From Curvularia sp. ZM96 (lineage: Eukaryota; Ascomycota; Dothideomycetes; Pleosporales; Pleosporaceae): a DNA stretch of 64,000 nucleotides. The position numbers were made by a program, and so were the translations under genes. The stretch lies in the NCBI GenBank assembly GCA_022457065.1, contig JAJGBQ010000006.1, forward strand, positions 62,001 to 126,000, given 5' to 3'. The notes under the pieces are model-generated. The model was not told where the DNA came from. It did no database searches and saw nothing but the letters and a program-made list of their open reading frames with translations. This document shows, piece by piece, positions 44,842-56,380 of the stretch. Each line of letters begins with the position of its first letter. Position 1 is the first letter of the stretch.

Positions 44842-47800
44842 TTAGAGTCCAAAGTGCATGTAAGGAGCCCAGTACATTGGGTTTAACTCTGACTTTTGTC
44901 CGCCTTTATACCGGGCGTCCCGCAAAGACCTATCAACAACTTTCTGTTGAGGAAGTTGGATATCTGCTAGCATCTCCTCGTCGTGCCTCTTGAATTTGCT
45001 GCTGATGCTTGAGATACCATTCTCTGAAGAGACTGGACTCTCTTCTACTACCCTCGCACTGTCTCGCAGCTTGCGGATGGCGCGATGGAGCGCCAGACTT
45101 ACTGCACCATCTAACAAGCCTCCCTCCTCGTGGATCGCTTCGTAGAATGCTTTAGCCACATCCACACAGTATTCATCTGCAACTTCCCATAGGGTGCCGA
45201 TGACGTGGCGGAATCCAGCGATCTGGAATCCGCTGATAAGGTGGATATTCTCGTCCAAGAGGCGCATATTCAAAGCTGCGCCAGTCGAGCACGCAGATAG
45301 GTAGGCGAGAAAAGGTGCGTGGTCCTGGAGCCGAAGATCGCGTAGGTTGGCTACCGTGAGCAGGTCTGTACGCCAGTCCTCCAGAAGCAAAGCACTGCCT
45401 GCTGGGTCATACGGGTCAAGCTTACCGTGACCTGCGAAGTGGAAGACGCGGCAATATTTGATGACTGCGAGGCATGCTGCCTTCTTTTTGTGTGATGTGT
45501 TTGCGCTCAAGTTTAGTCTGGTGAGGGCTTTAGCCACTTCTGTTATTTCCTGCTGTGCGAAAGGAAGAAGTGATATTGCTTCCTCGCCTGGGTTGTGTGG
45601 CGTGTATGGCATGGAGACTAAAAGTGCTTGTCCCAGCTCTTCCGTACTGCTCTCCGATGAAATTTGGTTTCTGACGGGTATGTGCTGGCACGAACGGCGG
45701 TGGTGTATAATGGTCTTGATCGATGAACTATAGGATGAAACCACACGGTCGATGACTGCCATGTTGGACCCATGGCGATGATAGCCCGCTGCGTGGATAG
45801 GGAGAGTAGTTAGGGCACCGGTTGTTATCCACCAGATTCGCGGCCAGCTATTTTCTGGAAGCGGTGGGGTTTCCTGGAAACCTAAGGCCTGGAGGATGGG
45901 ACAAGCCACCGCATCCCAAAGGTACTCTAACATTCCATCTACCGTGTGATGGCTAAGCAGTCTCCTTTTCTCCATAGCCGTCTGCGCGTCAAGAGTCGGA
46001 AGCGGTATTGACTGAATGCAATGTTCTTGGACAATCAAGGCATCACATCGCCATAGACTGACATTCACGACTACGATGGGGCCTTGGTTTGCCGCAGCTA
46101 TCAATTCATCAGTAGTAGGAGAGAGCTGGAATCGTTCGAATCCTTTCTCATTTCGAAGGTCGCTGCAGACTTGTTTGAATGTCTGCTCTGCCTCATGACT
46201 TCGGCGGACTCGGGCGATCCGAGGTATCAAACTTTCTTCGAATTGTTCGAGACCCAGGTAGTTTGGAATGGACGCTTCCAAATTATTGCGAGCTGCTTCG
46301 AATCTAGCCGCTAGATCTGGACGTTTCTCCCGCAGAGCAGAAATATCTGTACGGACGTCCAGCAACAGGCCTGAAATAAGACCACGGCCAAGCTCCACCA
46401 TGCTAAGTGCCTCTTCCGGGCTCTTATTAGCAAAGAGTGCTGCTGCTGCGGCATTAGATGCTAATCCCGAACACCTCTCGAGCACATATTGCTTATCTGC
46501 GTTGCTTAGAGAAAGAGGGTTGAGCAAGGGTAGAAGCTCCACGCTCTGTTTGAGAAGCTCATACACTTCCTCCCAAGATTGTTGAGACGAAAGTAGGTCG
46601 CTAGCCCCTGCAGCTGCATGAATCCGGTCAAGTGGCCTTGCACTTTTGTCGTTCCAGATTTGTAGAAAACATTCTAGTGCTCGAGCCTCATCCTCGGGTC
46701 TCTTTTCGAGTTGGTATCTTTTCCATCGCCAATCTCCAAGTGATCGTAGTGCGTCCGCACGCCGGAGGGAAGATTCTCTGGTAGGAAGAGAAAGAGATTC
46801 CTCTATAAGATCGATGGCACGGCTAAGCATTTCGACGTTATCAGTGGCTTTATAAAGGTCCTTATAAGCTCGTGCAAAGAGTGACAACCGATGCGGTAGC
46901 TCTCTTTCATCCTCTGGAGTCATTTGTCTGACGATTTCATGGTATTCTATCGCAGTGTCGAGATCTTGTCGCAGTTGACTGTGCTCAAACCTGAACCGCC
47001 AACATTCTCCCAACAGAGCCAGAGCATTAGCAATCACATGCTCGCCTGCAGTGCTGTCTCTCACCTCTTCTAGGATTTTGATTGCCTTTAGAAGCTGCAT
47101 GATGTCGTCGGGCGTTCGCATATACAGAGTCAGGTATTGTGCTGCAAGTTGGTAAAGAGCCTTCGGCTTATCTCCTGGAATTGCGGAAGCTGCTGCCTTT
47201 TCAGAGAAGGCCGCGGAAAGCTTTAAATCCTCTTGGGAGCTTGTGTAACTTGCTCTGATTGCGAGACCCCTAGAAATGGACTCACTAATTCCAGAACTGG
47301 TGCGGCCATCACCGGCCGTAACTTCAAGCGCTTCGTAGAACAGCGTCATCGCCCGGTTGAGGTCACCGTACTGGCGTAAACCTTGGAATCTTGCAATTAG
47401 GATGTCCCCTATCTGACGCTTGGCGTTAGCGCGCTGATCGTCTGTTATGTTGGGAGCGTATTCGCTCAACTCGGCCCACTCCAACGCCTGCTCGATGTCT
47501 TCCACAGCGCCGAAGCCTCCATAGCGAACACTTAGATTGGTGGAAAGCAACCATAATCTGTCAAGAAAGCGCTCGTCTTCCATTGATGTGCAGGCCAGCG
47601 ATTCCTCTATCAGACTGACGGAGCGGTTGATGTCCTCTTCCAATCCAGTATCCTGATATCGAAGCTCGAGACCCCTAGAAAGGCCCTCCAATAAGTGAGC
47701 CCGATCTTTGGTGTAACGAATCCCATACTCCAATTTCTCGATCACGGCGTTTAGATCGCTGGGTGTTCCAGAGCGACCAGCCCTTTCGACCAGAAAGAAC

Positions 47801-48799
47801 GTCAGCGTGTTGAAAGTGTCTTCAAATCCTGGATCTTTTGGTGGTTGTGCCGCAATCAACATGTTGCAAATCTGAACACCTTGTTCAAAGTCATGGTCAT
47901 GACCAGTCAGGCTATAATGGCGAAGGAGAGCGTCGCTCAAAGTAGATGCGAGTCCGCGCCAGGCCGGTCCGTGGACTTCGAAAGAGAGTGCGTTCTTCAG
48001 AGCGTCGATTGCACTTTCTAGGTCATCAATGTTGTGGGATTGCTTCCATTGATAAAAGAGGGCTCGGCCAAGAACGTCAAGCGCCCTTGAACGGCTCGCA
48101 TGGTTTGGTGGGGTGACGCGGACGGCCTGTCTTGCCGTGTCAACCAAAAGTTTGACTTGTTCGGGCGTTGGTGAGTCTTGGTACAGTAGCAGCATGGTAC
48201 AAGCTAGTGCAGTTGCTACCATTGGCAAGCGTGGATCGTTTGCTGGAAGCATCTCTATGACACGTTGTAGTTCTTCTCCTGTCAGGCCTATTGTGTCTTG
48301 ATCCAGCGTAAATCCTCCTTGTGGTGCGTCGAGCATATTCCGTAGCCTCGGTATCAAGTCAGGTCGGCGGCCAACGGGATCAAGAACTTGGGAAGACGTC
48401 GGCTCGCGTTGGCTATGAAGGGGTTATTAGCTAATTAACGGAGAGTAGGAATCTAGGGTGCGACGAGTGAGAATTTGCTACACACTTGAGCTGCAACTGA
48501 AGTGCCAATACGTTATCGAGGACTCTCATCCGACGCTGTTGCTCCAGGCGCTCGAGTCCTTGTTTGGCGGCCCACGACTCTGCCCGCTGGACTGCTTCGT
48601 CTAGCGCAGCCCGGGATTCTGGTGCCGAGCGCAGCTTTCCCCCTAGGACGACTAGAATAAGAATGTCCAGCTCTAGTTGTGAGTCTTCCCATGGCTGTTG
48701 CTGCTGGTGTAACTCTCGAAACGCAAGTAGTTCTTCTGCGTCCATGCTGGTGATCATGGTTGAGAGCTCGCGGTCAACGCGAAATCCTTCTTCGTCCAT
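44842..48799 (-). CDS. TPR-CHAT protein (putative caspase-like protease)
   Basis: Exons 48799-48486 and 48412-44842 join across a 73-bp intron (donor GTGTGT, acceptor CATAG) to 1,294 aa. An in-frame ATG at 48949 is an alternative start. The N-terminal 105 residues are helical and charged. About residues 130-850 are TPR-like helical repeats (for example DLESAIDALKNAL, DLNRAMTLFYEAL, DLDTAIEYHEIV). The C-terminal CHAT domain has VFHFAGHGKLD (H1100) and LSACSTG (C1146), the His-Cys pair of the caspase clan, then GFRHVIGTLWEV. CHAT proteases act in cell death and in bacterial defence. The gene is divergent from a C14 caspase-like gene. Confidence 0.88.
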
Positions 48800-49413
48800 C
48801 TTGGTTTGGCGCGGTCCACTTGAAAGAGGAATTGACGTGAAAAGAGTCGGCTCTTTGGGATGATTGCGATGGTGGGGGAGGGACGCGGCAGGAGAGGGTG
48901 CTGACGAAGCGAGGCTGAAGTAGGCTGAACCTCGCTCTTCCAATTGCATCAATAGTCTTTCTTATGGGGCCAAAACAGCGAACAAAAGAGGGAATCCGAA
49001 CCTTGTCACGTCAACTTGCAGACAAGTATGAGACAAAAATTAGCCACGATCGGTTCATAGGGCCAATCACGTCCAACCTTTCACTGCTCATGGATGACAG
49101 TGGAAGCCTCCAAGCGCCCGCGATATAAATGATTGGGGATCGTATGGGAGCCTGACCTGAAGCCTTGAGGTCCCTCTAGCACCGTTGAAATAATCGGAAA
49201 AAGGGCGCTCTCAGAATCTTTACTTTCTCTCTTTACTCCTCAGAAAGAAAAAAGGGGGTTAAAGGCAGTTATTTGGGAGTTTGTGAAGGTTGTATTACCC
49301 ACCCTCCATCACCTCATTTCCAATTATTTCGACGGTGTTAGAGGGTCCATGAAGCCCCGCCGACAGCCTAGCGACACAGCCTGACTGACTGTCCTACCAA
49401 CCAGACTGGAACG
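48800..49413. promoter_or_regulatory. Divergent promoter of CHAT and C14 genes
   Basis: This region of about 610 bp separates the two opposite ATGs and must hold both promoters and leaders. It may also encode 50 more residues of the CHAT protein if the 48949 ATG is used. No named site recognised. Confidence 0.45.
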
Positions 49414-51447
49414 ATGCCGAACCCACCAAACGTACACGCACTGGTCATCGGCATTGATGACTACTCTACCGGTGACCAGGAACGACTCGATACGGATGGA
49501 AACCCGGTTACTTACGAGAACCTAAAGGGCTGCGTAGCGGACGCGCTAGCCGTCGAGCAATACCTACTGGGTCCCGGAAACGTCGACAAAAACCGCATAA
49601 CCAAGCTCCTTGCACCCCTTCCCGGACGTATACTGCCTAAGGAAGAGACCTTAGTGCCCAAGCCTACTTACATGGCAATAAAGAACTCGCTGCTTAACAT
49701 TTCGGAGAGTGAGGATGTGAAGTCCGGGGATATTGTCTACATTCACTATTCGGGTCATGGGGCGCGGGCCACCACAGTTTACCCGCAAATCAAACCGGAG
49801 GGAAGCTGGGATGAAGCCTTGGTTCCCTGGGACATTCGTAGTGGCGGACGTTACCTCCGAGGGCTCGAGCTCAGGCTAATGCTCCACAAAATGGTGAAGA
49901 AAGGCCTACGGGTCACCGTAGTGTTAGACTGTTGCCATTCAGGTGGCTGTGTCCGGGGCTCCAAAGAGCCGTCCGTTCGCGCCGCCAACGGTTACTATCG
50001 TTCGATTCTTCCCACCGATATTCCTGACATGATTGACGAGATCCTGGAGTATAAATCGGTGTTGCTGGGCGAGCCAGCAGGCTTCAGCTTGATGACGGCG
50101 TGTCTACCCTACCAGCGAGCCGAAGAGATTCCGTTGCCTAGCGGCCGGTGGTGCGGTGTATTCACGCACTCGCTCCTGTCGACACTGACCCATGGAGTCA
50201 CTTTCCTCCCTTCTCCCAGAGCCATATTCGACAGCGTTTGCGCAAGGGTCTATGACGAGTGTCCCGCACAAACGCCTGATTTTCTTGGTGAGACCACTCG
50301 CTTCTTCAGCACCGAGGACGAATGCACGGGACTACCGGCTATAACGATCCGCCGCTTCCGAGAAGGTCTTGAGCTTGGCGATCATGTCGAACTGTCTGGA
50401 GGCCATGCGCATGGTGTGGTAACAGGATCTGAATATGCGGTCATTCCATTTGGGGCTACCGACGTGCCACAACATCCAATGCGATTATTAGTGGGGACCG
50501 TCATGTCCATCTATTCGGTTGCCTCCATCCTTACTGATGACGACGAATCAAGAGAGAATGTGATGATGGGCTGCCGTGCTGTGCGTCTCAGTGTCCCTCT
50601 CAACATCAGCTGCAAGGTTGGACTCTCCCCAGAGCTTAGGTTGGACAGTGCCACATTCATCCGTGAATGGGAAGAAAACTGTGGTAACGATAATTGGCTC
50701 GAGTTGATCAAAAGTGAGACGGATAAGCCACTAACGTTTCGAATTTCCAAGGATCAGGAAGGGCACTATCAGATCCAAGACGGTTATGGCAGACCTTGGC
50801 CCAATATCACGCCTCCGCTACCGGTCGTCAAGGTCGATGACCCCTTGGCCGTCCAGACCATTCTTTCGCGTCTACACCATTTGGCCCGCTTTCTTGCCGT
50901 AAAGAAAATATGCAACCCGTCATTGACTTCCAATCTCCGAGGCAAGATAACGTTCAAAATTTCATCCCACAGCAACAACCCGCCCTTACAACAAACAGGA
51001 GGTGAATATCATCTCAAGGACGGACAGAAATTTGACTTGCACGTGACGAACTTTTCAAATGAACCAGTGGCGTTTGTTCTGCTCAATCTTCAGCCTCTAT
51101 ACGGCATCGATCGACTCTATCCTAGAAGAGGAATCTTCGAATGCCTTGAGCCGGGTGGCACTAAACACTTAGAGGACTATGACATGTATGTTCCGCCGGC
51201 AATAATGGAATCCGCGAAGGAATCGCCGACACTCGACATCCTTAAACTCCTCGTCACCTCTCGTGGCGAATCATTCGACTCTCTGATGATGAGAAGCATT
51301 GAAAAATCATCCCGAGCTGGAAGAGCACACACGGCCAATTTGATAGCGCTTTTGCATCGGATGAATAAGGATAGGAACGCGCGATCTCCTGAAATGGACC
51401 TCGACGATTGGCAAGCGCTCGAGATAAGAGTGCGAACTCAACCCTGA
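49414..51447 (+). CDS. Caspase-like (peptidase C14) protein
   Basis: This intact 677-aa single-exon gene opens directly with a C14 domain: HALVIGIDDY, NLKGCVADALAVEQYL, then the catalytic H115 (IHYSGHGA) and C174 (VVLDCCHSGG), and WDEALVPWD between them. The p20/p10-like region ends around residue 300. The remaining 370 residues have no domain I recognise; they look beta-rich. The fold is that of metacaspase-type Cys proteases, without the Pro/Gln-rich prodomain of type I metacaspases. It lies between the TPR-CHAT gene (divergent) and a gasdermin-like gene (convergent, 181 bp gap), which suggests a proteolytic death module. Confidence 0.88.
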   Translation: MPNPPNVHALVIGIDDYSTGDQERLDTDGNPVTYENLKGCVADALAVEQYLLGPGNVDKNRITKLLAPLPGRILPKEETLVPKPTYMAIKNSLLNISESEDVKSGDIVYIHYSGHGARATTVYPQIKPEGSWDEALVPWDIRSGGRYLRGLELRLMLHKMVKKGLRVTVVLDCCHSGGCVRGSKEPSVRAANGYYRSILPTDIPDMIDEILEYKSVLLGEPAGFSLMTACLPYQRAEEIPLPSGRWCGVFTHSLLSTLTHGVTFLPSPRAIFDSVCARVYDECPAQTPDFLGETTRFFSTEDECTGLPAITIRRFREGLELGDHVELSGGHAHGVVTGSEYAVIPFGATDVPQHPMRLLVGTVMSIYSVASILTDDDESRENVMMGCRAVRLSVPLNISCKVGLSPELRLDSATFIREWEENCGNDNWLELIKSETDKPLTFRISKDQEGHYQIQDGYGRPWPNITPPLPVVKVDDPLAVQTILSRLHHLARFLAVKKICNPSLTSNLRGKITFKISSHSNNPPLQQTGGEYHLKDGQKFDLHVTNFSNEPVAFVLLNLQPLYGIDRLYPRRGIFECLEPGGTKHLEDYDMYVPPAIMESAKESPTLDILKLLVTSRGESFDSLMMRSIEKSSRAGRAHTANLIALLHRMNKDRNARSPEMDLDDWQALEIRVRTQP

Positions 51448-51628
51448 AGAGACGGACACTCTCTGCGGGAGAGTTAGAGGTGGGTTTCATAAAAGGTCAT
51501 TAGGGCACGATAACCGTTACTTCAAACGAAATCTTATACTCGCTCTTTCCAATCCCCATAGCAAGCCATCCTATCAATTTGCAACCAGCATTTCAATTCT
51601 CCTTAAAGTAAATTTCCTCCCCTTCATT

Positions 51629-52468
51629 TCAGACACAAAACAAAAGCTCTTCTCCATTCAGCTCGAAGCTTTCGCATCGTTTTGTGATGTCCTGCATGGA
51701 TATGGCCTCCCCAGATTCCACGTCCACTCCATCTTCAGCGTCTGTCGGTTGACCTCTTGTGGAGAGATAGCTTTTCCATCTACTACCTCCCAAAAGGTAC
51801 TCTGGACCGAGCTGTTTGGTCGAAAACTTCCCGATCTTGACTTTGCGGTACTGAATGCCAAAAACATTTCCTCCACTCGCAAAATACCCTCCTCGCTCTT
51901 GACTACTTGACTTAGCTAACACACTAGCGCCTACGTCGAGGATGTTGTTGATGGAAATAGGTATTCCTGTCGCTGCGGTCACCAAAGCCTCCGGAACCTG
52001 GACACTCCCGCCTTTCTCAGACTGGTCGACTAGAGCCTGACGCACGTGCGCGTCTACCAAGATCTTGATGCCAGAGATGATGAACACGTTCCGCCGCCTC
52101 CGCAGCGCGCGCTCGAGCCAGTTCCTCACGGTGGTTAACTGGCAGGCTGAGTGCAGAAAATCTTCGCAATTGCCCAGCTGGTGCGTCTCATACGCCGCTG
52201 CTGCGATGTCCGTTGCCACACCCCTGGAGGCCGACCATTTTCCCGAAAGCATCTCGGTGAGAAAAGCTGATATTCTTGAGTCTTTTGCATTTTGAACTAT
52301 CGCGCTGAAGTTTTCAAGTCGTTGTATTGAGACAGCATCTGTCGGTAGGGGTATTGAATCGGGCTGGCAGTAGTCCTGTGCAGGATCGTGGATGTTGGTA
52401 ACCAGCCGACCGAGCTCTACCGCCTCCCGGGGGAGGAGATGATTAAATAGGAGCGTCGAGGTCTTCAT
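51629..52468 (-). CDS. Fungal gasdermin-like (RCD-1/HET-Q1 type) candidate
   Basis: This intact single-exon gene of 279 aa begins LLFNHLLPREAVELGRLVTN, resembling starts I associate with fungal RCD-1-like proteins. The middle shows alternating hydrophobic residues suited to long beta-hairpins (NVFIISGIKILVDAHV, then NVFGIQYRKVKIGKF) with helices between. The last 45 residues form an acidic, likely flexible tail (DAEDGVDVESGE), as in gasdermins where a short C-terminal piece is removed to free the pore-forming part. The length matches the family (about 250-280 aa). Family membership rests on pattern memory and on its protease neighbours, so it is a candidate. If correct, it would form plasma-membrane pores after cleavage by the adjacent CHAT or C14 protein. 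Confidence 0.6.
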   Translation of the reverse strand: MKTSTLLFNHLLPREAVELGRLVTNIHDPAQDYCQPDSIPLPTDAVSIQRLENFSAIVQNAKDSRISAFLTEMLSGKWSASRGVATDIAAAAYETHQLGNCEDFLHSACQLTTVRNWLERALRRRRNVFIISGIKILVDAHVRQALVDQSEKGGSVQVPEALVTAATGIPISINNILDVGASVLAKSSSQERGGYFASGGNVFGIQYRKVKIGKFSTKQLGPEYLLGGSRWKSYLSTRGQPTDAEDGVDVESGEAISMQDITKRCESFELNGEELLFCV

Positions 52469-53836
52469 ACCGTGCTTCGCCCTTCTGCCTTACTAGGCCA
52501 GAGCATAGCGGGGTTGTGAGACGGATTTTGCACTCTTAGTTAAGTGAGTTCGCCATCTCCCGACGAGAAACGCATTCTTATTCCTTCTTATCCGCTCTGA
52601 TCGTCATCGCCAATCATGGAAAGCGGTGTATGCAGGCGTTCTCGAAAAGGGACCGGAAGGGGGCGCAGTACAGACCTTGCCCCGAGAGCTGCATCGTGGT
52701 AGGGTAACGCGGAACCTCTGCGAATCGCTACGTCGTGCAGATGCAATTAAATGTACAGGGAGGCTGACTTAGGTCACACCTTGTGCTTTTGAACTGCATT
52801 AGTGAGCGCTTATCCTTGTCCAAGGGCTCACTTTCTTTTCGCTCGCATCTTGTTAGAAGTGCGCATTATGCCACGTCATGATTACATTCTTCTCCAGCTG
52901 TGGGAGCACCGCCTGCCAATCGGCGCGATGGAAAAGGATAGCTGCATGTAAGAAGTTATCATTAGCCTTATATATGCTCGCTGTCGCGCACCAATCCATG
53001 CAAGGCCGCTACCCCTGTCTGTACTTCCAATCGAACTAACTACGAATTTTGGCTAGTACAAAACGACACCACACGTACATTATCATCGCGGTGTAATTTA
53101 CTTGTAACAACTGTCAGGCCTGTGGCTAAGCAATGTCTTAACGAGTTCCACTAGTGAGCTAGCTACACTAGTAAGTTGACCTAACGCTCTACATAACTTC
53201 TGTATATAGCTTTCGAGAAGGCGACTTGCTCATCCATACGAGATATCTAAGCTTGGCGCCAGGGGCGAGAGGGCCGCAATCCGCGCACACGGCTGACGCG
53301 CAATTTGACAGTATCAGTAGGCGTTAGTTGATATATAGATTACACTTGTGGATAGGCTCGAAGAGAACGGGCTAGGTGCACCTTCTGCGCGAAAACAGCT
53401 GCCCTCTTGGACCGGTCACGACTCGGCTTCAGCTGTGCGTAAATCGCGGAACATCGAGGTATTAGCGCGGAACGCCACGCAATATATTGATTTCAGCCTT
53501 GCTTACAGAGTTTCGGCCCCTGGCGTTGATGCCCAGTCGATCGCTTGACATTCATGCCTACAGACACGTGCGTCGTCAAATTTTTTCCGTAGGGGCAGTG
53601 CAACGATTTCGCCTTGACATTGGGCAGTGTACAAGTATTTAACTTCACCTTATTGAGGAAGGCTGCTAGTAAGTATTTCGACACTGACCTCAAAACTGCA
53701 ATACAAAAACTTCACGGCCCTCAATTCCAAGCCTAGAAAACCTCCCGTGCTTTAGCACACAAACATCAATAACAGATATTACGATACCTTAAGGATTTTC
53801 TCATCCCTAATAGCATCGAATTCCGTACATTGAGCG
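52469..53836. other. Intergenic, nothing recognised
   Basis: No supported gene. One 66-codon frame (53348-53548) has no features. The first few hundred bp should include the gasdermin-like gene's promoter. Confidence 0.4.
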
Positions 53837-54742
53837 ATGGTGGTGATTGAGGTGGTACAGGGATTCAGCCCACTAAATAGAGCCCTCTTATACAGCAGCG
53901 CGCTGCTAGCCCCCGCGACTGCACTAAAGGGTAGAGATAGCTCTGGATACAGCAACATCGGATTCATTGCCTACAATGTGTACACCCAGGTGGTATGGTA
54001 CCAAGCCGCCACCGCGAAACAACTTTCTGTAGTATCGCTTATTACACCTCACACAAACCTCACTCTCGCGGTAGTTTATCTAGGAGGAATTTTTTCGAAT
54101 AACATCTTTACAAGCCTTCTTCTTCAGCTGTGCGCTGCAGCGTTAGTTTGTCTGAACACTACAACCGCTTGGATTAGCTACAAAACGAATCAACCAATGG
54201 GCTACGGCGAATGGGAGTTTTTCTTCTTCGGATGGCGAAAACTTACCAAGGGTTGGCACAATTTCCTCTTGGTATGGCAAATTGGCGACACAATCATGGT
54301 GTTGGGTTTTGCCATTTTTGTTATCATTAAAGTGGCTTGGGTAGGGGCACAAATCTTCTACACGGGCAAAAGGGAAACACACTGGGCGTCCACACCCCCT
54401 GCGAATTCGGCTGAACAAAACCTGTCAAATGGCGGTTCGATAATCAAACGTGGGCAACAATTCCTCTTGTGGCGAAAAGACTATTGGTGGTACATACTTG
54501 CCACAATTCCTTATGGAGGCTTCTTCGCGCTGCTGGTTGTATGGCCTCTGATTCTGTGGATAGAACTTATCATGCGCCGCAACCACGTCAAATCCGAAAC
54601 CGATTGGGTTGCCGTGTATGTCTTTATCGCTCAATGCGGGCTTCTACTCTTACCAAAGTTCACGCCGATATACAATTACTTCAAGGACCAGAAAAAAGTC
54701 TCAAACAAGGCGCAGCTCGAGCAAAATATTTCTATAATCTAG
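53837..54742 (+). CDS. Multi-pass membrane protein of unknown function
   Basis: This intact 301-aa frame from ATG 53837 has about five hydrophobic segments (approximately 66-90, 95-115, 145-170, 218-246 and 258-280) separated by charged loops. A Trp/Phe-rich stretch GEWEFFFFGW precedes the third segment, and the tail is Lys/Gln-rich. I recognise no family. The lack of stops and the membrane topology argue that it is real. The function and its relation to the adjacent cell-death-like cluster are unknown. Confidence 0.6.
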   Translation: MVVIEVVQGFSPLNRALLYSSALLAPATALKGRDSSGYSNIGFIAYNVYTQVVWYQAATAKQLSVVSLITPHTNLTLAVVYLGGIFSNNIFTSLLLQLCAAALVCLNTTTAWISYKTNQPMGYGEWEFFFFGWRKLTKGWHNFLLVWQIGDTIMVLGFAIFVIIKVAWVGAQIFYTGKRETHWASTPPANSAEQNLSNGGSIIKRGQQFLLWRKDYWWYILATIPYGGFFALLVVWPLILWIELIMRRNHVKSETDWVAVYVFIAQCGLLLLPKFTPIYNYFKDQKKVSNKAQLEQNISII

Positions 54743-56380
54743 TGCTGAGAAATTTTGTCTGGCATAGTACTAGATAGAACAGCAACCCTTAGCACGGATA
54801 GTGCGCCATTGTGGCAGCGAAGTGCTACAAACTGAGAGGAAGTGCGCAGGCAGGCGTAGCTCACAAGAAGAGTAGGTACGCTAATGTACAGGGTACCGCA
54901 CTCAATGTCAGACTGCTTGTGTAATTAGATGAAAACTACACAGGGTAGGTAGCATTCAATATCTGTTTTTGGTTTTCATTATTTTGTTCTCTTGAAGTAT
55001 CAATCCCCTAGTCTCCTTTCTGCTTTCACATGATACCTTAATCAATCTCTTGCGCGCTACTATCTGTAAGAGGCTCAACTCCGTGGAGTAGTCTTAAGCT
55101 CGGGAGCACGATCGGACTGGCCAAAGGAACAAGATTGCATTTAATAGAAAGCTAAGCTCTAAGCTAGGTGGCTACCTATATACAACTAGGAGCCGAACTA
55201 GTTGTTGAAGCAACTATCGAGCCAATTAGGGAAGGCACGAAATGAAGTCACAGACGAGGACAGAGGGTAAAGGGCATTCAGCCCGTTACACTATTAGGGC
55301 GACTAAAAAAGTCTTTTCTAGTTATCCTACATGCTTTGACACCCTCTAGGCTCGATACTAGTATAAAGTTGGAGTTAAGTCAACCCTAACGCTGAGCATA
55401 TTCTAGCGCGAATAGGGCCTCTTTCGTCGCCTTATATTAGTTAGGGCTTTTAAGTGCTTGTTAGATAGTTTTAAGTTCGTGAAGACAACATCTACAAACA
55501 CTTTTAGTTATAGCATTATAAGCAACCTAGTCTAAAATATACTTTATATAGAGAGCTGCATCTAAATACTCTACTAAGAAGATTATATAATAATTAAATG
55601 TATAACTTATATAAGTTATATAATTTTATCTTTCTTCTTCTATATATTAAGTAAATATATACTTCATAGATAGACCTTTCTATCTATAATATATACTATA
55701 ACTCTATAATTAGAGAAACTATAAAAAATCAAAAGTAGTATTAAAATTATCTTACTTTACTCTATCTTATAGAATATTAAAAAAAGAAAAATTCTTAAGC
55801 TTAGTCTAATTATTAGTCTATTTTTCACTTTTAAAATAGCTATAGTAACTATGATAGATATAACTATTAAGCCTGTAGTTAAAAAGATACACGGCCGCGA
55901 CAGGTATATTATTAGGCTACTATGAGCGCTTAGGTGGATCACTTGTGGAGATGCAAGCGCAGCGGGTAATATGCACGATCTTCTAAAAAGTAGATAAACA
56001 TCTAGAGAAATTCCCATCATGGTTATACGGATTCATTTAATACGCTAAATTCGGTGGCGCGGTTCAGATCTTTCATGCTCTCCGGGAAGAAGGCCCAGAA
56101 TCTTAGGTGAGTCAACACAGCTGGAAGTATGTACACATGTCTATGCATATATGTGCACAATAATTAGCTTAAAGTTTAAGCTATTGTACTGAAATGGCGT
56201 GCATGAGTGGTAGGAGGTCAAAGTGAATACCCTCACAGTCAAGAGGTGACTGCTACCCTAGAGTTCAAATACACACAATGGCATGATGTTGGGGTGCGAA
56301 GGGTTCGTCTTTGTCAAGACGCCGTGCATTTTTCTATAGAGTCACTTCTATAGTATCTCAAGGATATGGAAGATTTGCAT
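54743..56380. other. Intergenic, AT-rich in the middle
   Basis: The segment at about 55470-55850 is TA-rich and RIP-like. The rest shows no gene or repeat I can identify. Confidence 0.45.
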
